Part shown: positions 56,788-64,000 of the stretch, piece after piece | How positions within the stretch are numbered: position 1 is the stretch's first letter | How the letters are laid out: each line of letters starts with the position of its first letter | Assembly: GCA_028571685.1 (NCBI GenBank) | Contig: CM053166.1 | Location: 62,706,111-62,770,110, forward strand | DNA: 64,000 nucleotides | Reading direction: 5' to 3' | Source of the DNA: Heterohyrax brucei | Lineage: Eukaryota > Chordata > Mammalia > Hyracoidea > Procaviidae | Translations under genes and position numbers: made by a program | The notes under the pieces: model-generated | What the model saw: the letters and a program-made list of their open reading frames with translations, nothing else | Told to the model about the DNA's origin: nothing | The model's database searches: none

Positions 56788-57905
56788 GGTACATATACTC
56801 AATGGAACACTATACAATGATAAAAACATGATGATTTTAGGAAGCATTTCATAACCTAGTTTCAATTGGAAGACATTATGCTGTGTGAAACCAGTCAGCA
56901 GCAAAAGGAAAAATATTGTATGAGATCCCTGTTATAAAGACTTAAAAATAGACTCATGTACAAAAGAAATGACTCTTTGATGTCTACAAGGGTAGGGAGG
57001 GAGGACAATGTTTGGTCATAGTTTAGATAGCTGATAGAAATTTGGTTAGGTGAAAGCAGTGACAGCACACAGTAGAAAGTAGATCAACTTAATTGGACTT
57101 CACCATAAACTGAAAGCTCTTCTAATTTCAACCCAATATTGCAAAGACAGAGTAGCAGGGGCAGGGTCTGGGGACCATGCTCTCAGGGAACATCGAGGTC
57201 AATTGGCGTAACTGGCTTATTGCTAAGAGAGTCCTCTGTACCCCATATTGATGAGTGGTGTCTGGGGTCTTAAAAACTAGCAAGCTACCATCTGAGGTAC
57301 ACCAATGGTCCCAACTCATCTGGAACAGGTGATCAAAGAGAACACCGAAGACATGAGGAACAAAGAGCTCAGGAGACAGAAGGACCCATGTGAATGGGAG
57401 AGTGTATCAACCCGTGACCAGAAGAAAAAGATGGTGCCCAGCCACCACCAAAGACAGTCATGATGGGGCACATAATGTTGAGTCCCTGTGGCAACATTAG
57501 AAAAAAAGAGGTGCAGCTCAAGAATTCTACTAAAAGACCACAAGTGATACAAACTGATGCAGGAGCATGGCCCCTAGACCTGCTGCTGCTCCTTTCTAGA
57601 AAACACTACTGAGGTCAACTCTTGGGACAAAAATGGACTAGACTGGGGAACACAGTGTGAACATATCGTGTGTGTACTTTATGATTCTATGCATTTATAG
57701 GAGGCTGTCCTACTGGTCTCTTTCTAGATGGGAGAGAAGTGGATGGAGAGGAGGGGGTAGGAGCTTGTCAAGAAGATACAAGTATATAATGAAAAAGAGG
57801 AGTGTGCTGTCACAGGACAAAGAGAGCAGAAGGAGCTATAGACAGGCAGGCATGTAAAATTGATTTGGATTGCATACTTTCATTTAATCACAATACAAAA
57901 AATTC
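56788..57905 (+). other. L1-G ORF2 end, 3' UTR and tail
   Basis: The end of ORF2 (to about 56940), then the conserved 3' UTR phrases (AACCCAATATTGCAAAGACA, AACACCGAAGACATGAGGAA, GTGAATGGGAGAGTGTATCA) and a short A-rich tail at 57893-57905. Confidence 0.85.
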
Positions 57906-58105
57906 CTTACAACTGGACCGATAAGCGACACCACGATAAATGGAGAAAAGATTGAAGTTGTTGAGGATTTCATTTTACTTGCATTCACAATCAGCATCCA
58001 TGGTAGCAGCAATCAAGAAATAAAATGACATATTGCGTTGGGTGGACCTTTTGCAAAAGACCTGTTTAAAATGTTAAGATGCAAAGATGTGAGGCAAGGC
58101 CTAAG
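57905..58105 (+). mobile_element. RTE C-terminal fragment
   Basis: GGAGAAAAGATTGAAGTTGT, then ATTTCATTTTACTTGCATTC and GACCTTTTGCAAAAGACCTG, encodes the same post-RT region (ENxGEKIEVVEDFILL, then HGSSNQEIK) as 31500-31620 read in reverse. It stops abruptly near 58105 without the RTE 3' terminus. Confidence 0.7.
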
Positions 58106-58960
58106 TGGCAGATTCACCCCATGCATTCTATTATCCCTTTAATTCCAAAGAAACAGAAAAATAACTGAACAGGTTACATACAACATTTTAGGAGTCCTCA
58201 ATGTCAGGGGGGAAACTAAGAGTTCGGACTGTGTTACAGGGAGGGAAAAACAGATCCAGAAGCAACTGGTTTCGTCAGAACTGACTTGGTGGAAATTCAA
58301 GCACTGCAGAGGGACCCAGTACTGACAGTGTGGCAAGCAGAGCTGGCAAGCGAAGCCACAGAACAGCAGCAGTGGTGGCATGGCATCAGCATGCCAAATG
58401 TAGTGGTGGCACAGGGAGCATAGTGCATTTTTCTCAGCAGTGAAGCTGAGCTTTAGGCCATCACCTCCATAGAACAGCAAAGGACTCCCATTTGAGCATC
58501 ATAAACTAGGTTATTCTGAACTCACATGGATCTAAATCTTTTCTAGAGCCTGATCCTCTTTCCCTTTTGCCAGTGCTTCCCCCTACCTTATCTGCTCTGC
58601 ACTGACTGCCAAACTATGACAATCTACCTGGGCTGGAAATGGGACCCTTTATGCATACCCTGTGTTATTCACCCAGACTTTGAGAGGAAAAGAAACAGGA
58701 AGAAAGAAAGGTGTGCCAACTCCCCCAAGTTGGGAATTCCCCTGACCTTTCTCAGCACACACACACCCAGCAAACCTGAGACCACACTCATCACCCTTAC
58801 TAACTGGGCTGCCAAGCTGAATGTAGCTCTAATCACCCAGTGACATGGAGCTGGAATTTCTAAGGTTGCAATAATCAAACTATTTCACATGACCAACATA
58901 TTTACACACTTAGAAAAAATGTGTGTGTGTGTGTGTGTTAGAACACAATAAACAAACATA
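58106..58960. other. Unassigned sequence with a GT repeat
   Basis: I recognise no gene. A minus-strand frame of 113 codons at 58139-58480 is Cys/Leu-rich and resembles nothing I know. A (GT)n run lies at 58919-58938. Confidence 0.35.
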
Positions 58961-59840
58961 AATAAATTACAACAAATGCGTTGAAGGAGACATGCTACAA
59001 GGATGTTTGTGGCAGCGTTATTGGTAGTATCATAAAGATTGGACACGTGCTAAAAGTCCAGCAACAAGTCACATGCGTGTGTTTGAACAACATAAAGCTG
59101 TAAATCCAAATGAGCTGGTGCTACGCATAGCCACATGAATTAATCTTGAAAACAATGGCGTAAAAGCAGAGTAGTACCTAGGGGACAGCAGGTATTACAG
59201 GTCTTGTACTAGCCCTGGGGAGGTGGTACCGCTAAACGCTTTCTATTAACCCAGCTTGGTCCGCAGTGTATCTACAGAAAATGGTTCCTATGTGAAGAAC
59301 TGAAATTGAACCCCTGTGCAAAAACCTGACACCTGTCTTTTAGATAACTTTACCATATTATCAGCTCAAAAATACGAGTCAAATTCATTAATCTGTTAAT
59401 TAACACATTGCTGTGCTTTAGGAAAGACATTGGGCTATACTGGGTTAAAAGAAACTGCTCAGCGGTGCCACACATTCAGGACAGGTTCAATACTGTAGAC
59501 ACACCACTGATAAAGAAGCGACCTTCAGAACGAAAGAGACAGTAGACCACTTATGTGAGTATAAAGACAAGAAAATGCTATCTATCACTTTTGGAAAATA
59601 ATAAATATATAATAAAATATATTTGTAACTACAACTAAATACATAGTAGATGAAAATACACTACCTTCAGGATGGGAATGGCCTAGACAGCATAACGGGA
59701 GTCTATGTCTGCAACATTTTGTTTCTTACAATTACCTACTTAGTTTGGCATTTGTATACAGGTCAGTGTTTACTGTAGTTTTCTCTATTTTTCTGCACAT
59801 TTAAACTATTTCAAAATATTGAAACTTAAAAAAAAAAAAA
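58961..59840 (+). repeat. Probable old L1 3' region
   Basis: CTACAAGGATGTTTGTGGCA, GCGTTATTGGTAGTATCATA and AAAAGTCCAGCAACAAG follow the layout of the old L1 ORF2 end. The far end (TTTTTCTGCACATTTAAACT, then an A-run at 59828-59840) looks like an L1 tail. The middle (59200-59570) is not clearly L1. Confidence 0.4.
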
Positions 59841-60436
59841 CCCTCCACAAACGAGTTTCTGCCCTCTGGGAAACTACTCAAGTATTATACCCACAGTTGC
59901 AGAAGTCAGTGGAGAAGCAATGAGGTCATAATACTAGCAACTCAGTGTTTAATTAAAGTTATAGTAGTAGGATGAAATCAAAGTCTAGGGCTTTGTCTTG
60001 AAAATCTAGAATGCTTTTATTTGATTGACTCTTGAAATAGTAACTTTTCCTGCTCTTTGGCCAACAGGAGACTAGAGCCAGCCAGGCTAGCTCGTTTTTG
60101 AACAAGATCTACTTCCTTCATTCTGTCTGGACCCAGCCAGCAGTGGAAGCTGGACTTTATTTCATTTCCTGATTAGCCTTGATTGTGGTAACAGAATACC
60201 AGGAGGTGGCAGCAAAATATCATTTAATGAAAAAATCCTTCTTCTAGGTGCCCTGAAGAAAAATGGGAAGAAGCCATAAACTGGCTTTGCTTCTAGGTTT
60301 CTACCTTAATTCAGGGATGAGCTTATGATTCTATTACCATGTAGTAATGACGTACCTAGGGTCAAGAGACAAACACCAAGCACAAAGTAATCAAGGTTCA
60401 AAAATTCAGAAAGGGCAATTCTAAAGTGAGGGGAAG
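59841..60436. other. Unassigned sequence
   Basis: I recognise no gene or repeat in these about 600 bases. Confidence 0.35.
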
Positions 60437-62880
60437 GGTTGTTGTTAAGTGCCATTGAGTCAGTTCTGACTCATAGCCACCCTATGCACAACAGAACAAA
60501 ACACTGTCCGATCTTGTGCCATGTCCACAATCATTTTTATGCTTAAACCCATTGTTGCAGCCACTATGTCAGTCCATCTCATCGAGGATCTTCCACTTTT
60601 TCACTGACCCTCCACTCTACCAAGCATGATGTCCTTCTCCAGGGACTGATCATTCCTGACAACATGTCCAAAGTACGTAAGATGCAGTCTTGCCATCTTT
60701 GCTTCCAAGGAGCACTGTGGTTGTGCTTCTTCCAAAACAGATCTGTTGGTTCTTTTGGTGGTCCATGGTACATTCTTCTCCAAAGCTGTCACAATTCAAA
60801 GGCATCAATTCCTCTGTCTTCTTTGCTCATTGTCCAGTTTTTGCATACATATGATGGATTGAAAATACCATGGCTTGGGTCAGGCACACTTTAGTCTTCA
60901 AGGTGACATCTTTACTTTTGAATACTTTAAAGAGATCTTTTGCAGCAGATTTTCCCAATGCAATGTATCCTTTGATTTCTTGATTGCTGCTTCCATGGGC
61001 ATTGATTGTGGAACAAAGTAAAATAAAATCCTTGACAATCTCAATCCTTTCTGTTTATGATGATGTTGCTTACTGACCCAGTTGTGAGGATTTTTGTTTT
61101 CTTGATGTTGAGGTGCAATCCATACTGAAGGCTGTGGTCTTTAATATTCATCAGTAAGTATTTCAAATCTTCTTCACTTCCAGGAAGCAAGGTGGTGTTG
61201 TCTGCTTAATATAGGTTATTAACGAGCCATCCTCCAGTCTTGATGCCTCATTATTCTTCATAAAATCCAGCTTCTTGAAATATTTTCTTGGCATACAGAA
61301 CGAAAAGTTATGGTACAAGGACACAACCTTGACACGCACCTTTCCTGACTTTAAACCATGCAGTATCCTTTTGTTCCATTTGCACGGCTGCTTCTTGATC
61401 CATATATGGATTCCTTAAGAGCACAATTAGGTGTTCTGGAATTCTCATTATCTGCAACATTAGCCATAATTTATTATGATCCACACAGTTGAATGCCTTT
61501 GCATAGTAAATGAAACACAGGTAAACATCTTTCTGGTATTCTCTGCTTTCAGTCAAGATCCACCTGACATCAGCAATGATATCCCTGTTTCCATGCCCTC
61601 TTCTGAATCTGGCCTGAATTTCTGGCAGTTCCTTGTCAATATACTGCTGCAGCTGCTTTTGAATGATCTTGAGCAAAATTGTACTTGTGTGTGATATCAT
61701 TGATATTGTTCAGTAATTTCCATGTTCAGTTGGATCACCTTTCTTTGGAATGGACATAGATATGGGTCCCTTCCAGTCAGTTGGCCAGGTAGCTGTCCTC
61801 CAAATTTCTTGGCATAGATGAGTGAGCACTTCCAGTGCTGCATCTGTTTGTTGAAATATCTCAATTGATATTCCATCAATTCCTGGAGCCTTGTTTTTTG
61901 CCATTGCCTTCAATGAAGCTTCATCTTCTTCCTTCAGTATTATCAGTATTCTTCCTTCAGTATTATCTGTTCCTACCTCCTCAAACGGCTGAATATTGAC
62001 CAGTTCTTTCTGGTATAATGACTCTGTGCATTCCTTCCATCTTCTTTTGATGCTCTCTGAGTCGTTTAATATTTTCCCTGTAGAATCCTTCACTATTGCA
62101 CCTTGAGGCTTGAATTTTTTCTTCAGTTCCTTCAGCTTGAGAAGTGCAAAACATGTTCTTTCCTTCCAGTTTTCCATTTCCAGCTCTTTGCACATGTCAT
62201 TATAATACTTTATGTTGTCTTCTCAAGCTGCTTTTTGAAATTTTCTGCTTAGATCTTCTACTTTGCCATTCCTTCCTGTTGCTTTAGCTCCTTGATATTT
62301 GACAGCAAGTTTCAGAGTCTCTTCTGACGTCCAATTTGGTCTTTCTTTCCCGTCTTTTTAATGACCTCTTGCTCTCTTCGTGGATGATGTCTTTGCTGTC
62401 ATTCCACATTTCATCTGGTCTTTGTTCATTAGTGATCAGTACATCAAATCTGTTCTTGAGAAGGTCTTTAAACTCAGAAGGGATATACCCCAAATCATAC
62501 TTTTTCTCTTGTGGACTTGTTTTAATTTGCTTCACATACACTTTGAATTTGCATATGAGCAATTGATGATCTGTGCCACAGTCAGAGATCTGATCTTGTT
62601 CTGAGTGCTGACACAGAGTTTTTACATTGCATTTTTCCACAGATGCAGTCAATTTGGTTTCTGTGTATTCCGTCTGGTGAGTTCCATGTGTACAGTCACT
62701 ATTTGTGCTGGTTAAAAAAAGTATTTGCAATGAAGAAGTCATTAGTCTTGCAAAATTCTATCATGTGATCTCTGGCATTTTGTTTTGTTTTGTTTTGTTT
62801 CATTTCTGTCACCAAGGCTATATTTTACAACTGCTGGTCCTTCTTCCGTGTTTCAAACTTTTGCATTCCAGTCACCAGAG
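60437..62880 (-). mobile_element. RTE LINE, 3' terminus to endonuclease C-terminus
   Basis: The left end is the RTE 3' terminus (TTGTTGTTAAGTGCCATTGA, then GTCAGTTCTGACTCATAGCC) with its near-palindrome. Read leftward from 62880 it covers the endonuclease C-terminal part, linker, RT and C-terminal region. It is 5' truncated. A 23-bp tandem duplication occurs near 61926-61971 and a (TTTTG)n run at about 62775-62800. It is the most complete uninterrupted RTE in the window. Confidence 0.87.
61308..62742 (-). pseudogene. RTE ORF (endonuclease end and RT), partly open
   Basis: Three minus-strand pieces: 62742-62284 (endonuclease C-terminal part and linker), 62195-61710 (RT fingers, with AKNKAPGIDGISIEI and PIPKKGD-like MSIPKKGDPTEHGNY) and 61700-61308 (RT palm, with QARFRRGHGNRDIIADVRWI and GVRQGC-like VRKGACQGCVLVP). 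The palm box just beyond, near 61200-61230, reads NLY-stop-ADNT instead of NLRYADDT, so the enzyme is dead. Normal RTE proteins nick DNA and reverse transcribe their own and SINE RNAs. Confidence 0.85.
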
Positions 62881-63249
62881 TGGAGGTGGGGGGATGGAGG
62901 GAAGATAAAAGTGAAATTGGTCAATTTCCGTCACTGAACATTTCCCATGTTCTGGGCTCTGTGAACTCAAAGCTGAGTAAAGCATATTCTTTTCTCTTGA
63001 GACACTGACAGTCCAGTAAAGTAGATTTCCTTACTTTAGAAAGAAAAAGGCCAATGCCAAAGGCTTTGGGAATAACATCTATACTTGGCATTTTCTTTGC
63101 CCTTTAGATTAACTTCTACCCTTTTCTGAATTTCTCTCTACCCTGGGAGCACGATCTATGTAATCAGAAGCTGCTACATATCAAGGGAGTCTGAAAACAC
63201 ACTGGGGAACTCCAGTAAGAGATCACAAGGTAAAAGGGAGTTTGCATCA
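62881..63249. other. Unassigned sequence
   Basis: I recognise nothing with confidence. A G-rich stretch lies at 62881-62903. Confidence 0.35.
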
Positions 63250-63500
63250 GGCCCTTATTCCCATGACTCTCCCTATAAGTTGGCCTTCGGTTGGCTGTGT
63301 GTCAGGTTGTCACTTTTTCTCTCAACAGGTCTCTCTAGTTTCTAGTAACTCCTCTTTCCAGTAACTGTCTCTATTTCTTGTTGTACTCTATACCCTGACT
63401 ACTTTTTAGTTAAACTCTTTGTAAATAAACCCTCCTTAAATTATCCCAAATTGTATGTGCTATCTCTTTCCTGTCAGGTCTCTGCCTGATTCAACACCCT
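63250..63500 (+). repeat. LTR-like 3' part
   Basis: TTTGTAAATAAACCCTCCTT, then AAATTATCCCAAATTGTATG and TGCTATCTCTTTCCTGTCAG, has the layout of an LTR R-U5 region with its AATAAA signal. No termini or TSD are established. Confidence 0.3.
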
Positions 63501-63927
63501 GCTACATGCTATTCATCTTCTAAGACTAAGCTCAGGTAAGGAAAGATGAGGAACAGTATAAGTGATCTTCATAGAAGCTGTTCACATGTTTTCATGGAGG
63601 AATATGCATAATTCAGGTCTACCGGTTGGCACATGGTAAGACAGGACATGGTAACGGAAGATGAAGGTAGTTAATATGATACAAGAGGTTCCTCTGATCT
63701 GATGACCAAGTGGGTTGGACTCTTGTCTGCAAGAGGAAGGCAGTCGGGTACTGATTACTTTAGAGTTTTAGAATCTTGAATATATCTTCCACCCTACAGG
63801 GAGCTATGAGAGTAGTTAGGGTAGAAATTTGGCAATACGAAAAGCAGTGAGGGATAGTTTACCACAATTCAAACACGAATTTGAACCAGATAAATGGTAA
63901 TCAGGATACATTTGATAAATATTTGCT
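63501..63927. other. Unassigned sequence
   Basis: I see no gene or repeat here. Confidence 0.35.
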
Positions 63928-64000
63928 GTTGATGTGTTAGGTGGTGTGAGGTTGGTTCCAGTCCTCTGCCATCTTCACAATCATTGTTATGCTTGATCTC
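63928..64000 (-). mobile_element. RTE 3' terminus running off the right edge
   Basis: GTTGATGTGTTAGGTGGTGT, then CTGCCATCTTCACAATCATT and GTTATGCTTGA, matches the RTE 3' end at 10393-10505. The rest lies outside the window. Confidence 0.7.

Larger units (their letters stand above)
40777..57905 (+). mobile_element. L1-G, nearly full-length LINE-1, multiply interrupted
   Basis: Own segments are 40777-44471, 46079-47185, 47645-47730, 47777-47880, 55101-56285 and 56788-57905, about 7.3 kb in all. The first about 110 bases of the 5' UTR are missing (it begins at TGAGCTCTAGGATCTGGCAT). Insertions in order are a 23-bp micro-insertion (42487), L1-H, a solo LTR, a 46-bp micro-insertion, full-length L1-I in the opposite direction, and a second solo LTR. 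Each segment resumes exactly where the previous one stopped, so this is one element. Confidence 0.92.

Noticed and set aside
56390-56831. Frames of 99-134 codons on both strands
   Set aside because: They lie in a solo LTR and its flanks, and the other LTR copies do not conserve them.
58139-58480. 113-codon minus-strand Cys-rich frame
   Set aside because: No recognisable domain, no splice or promoter evidence, and no relation to neighbouring features.
60664-60894. 76-codon plus-strand frame
   Set aside because: It is antisense to the RTE C-terminal region.

Overview
This is mammalian nuclear DNA built almost entirely of layered retrotransposons. I recognise no intact host gene. By eye, LINE-1 (L1) sequence covers roughly 40 kb of the 64 kb. 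The lineage looks afrotherian and probably elephant-like, for three reasons: tRNA-derived SINEs with the AfroSINE layout and a tail shared with RTE, many RTE (BovB-like) LINE copies, and a family of ERVL-MaLR-type LTRs of about 450-520 bp. Older pan-mammalian repeats (MIR, MLT1) sit between them. The species call is inference from repeat families.

Layout. 1-2450: old L1 3' ends and an MLT1-like LTR. 2461-9653: L1-A, full length, minus strand, inside a near-perfect target-site duplication (TSD). 9801-10323: solo LTR with a perfect TSD. 10390-11125: internally deleted RTE. 11176-23028: L1-B, which lacks its 3' half and runs directly into full-length L1-C; L1-B carries a truncated L1 (L1-D) and L1-C carries a solo LTR. 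23029-31010: the least L1-rich part, with AfroSINEs, MIRs, RTE pieces, an LTR-like block, an old L1 tail and a low-confidence MAGE-leader-like stretch. 31011-35158: an RTE on the minus strand, split by a truncated L1 (L1-E) that carries a 3' transduction. 35159-37345: an old L1 holding an LTR inside an LTR. 37346-40776: truncated L1-F, minus strand, with a solo LTR. 40777-57905: L1-G, nearly full length, plus strand, broken up by L1-H, full-length L1-I (minus strand), two solo LTRs and micro-insertions. 57905-64000: RTE pieces, possible old L1 and LTR remnants, and unassigned sequence.

All L1 and RTE reading frames are broken by frameshifts, stops or substitutions at catalytic positions, so nothing here looks able to move on its own. 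The most unusual signal is a set of very short insertions (about 15-46 bp) of one SINE/RTE-like 3' tail ending in GGCACTTGGC. Four sit in otherwise alignable older repeats and are flanked by direct repeats of 6-13 bp. They look like extreme 5' truncation products of target-primed reverse transcription, or copies of a tiny tail-only element. Two members contain a perfect 16-bp palindrome.
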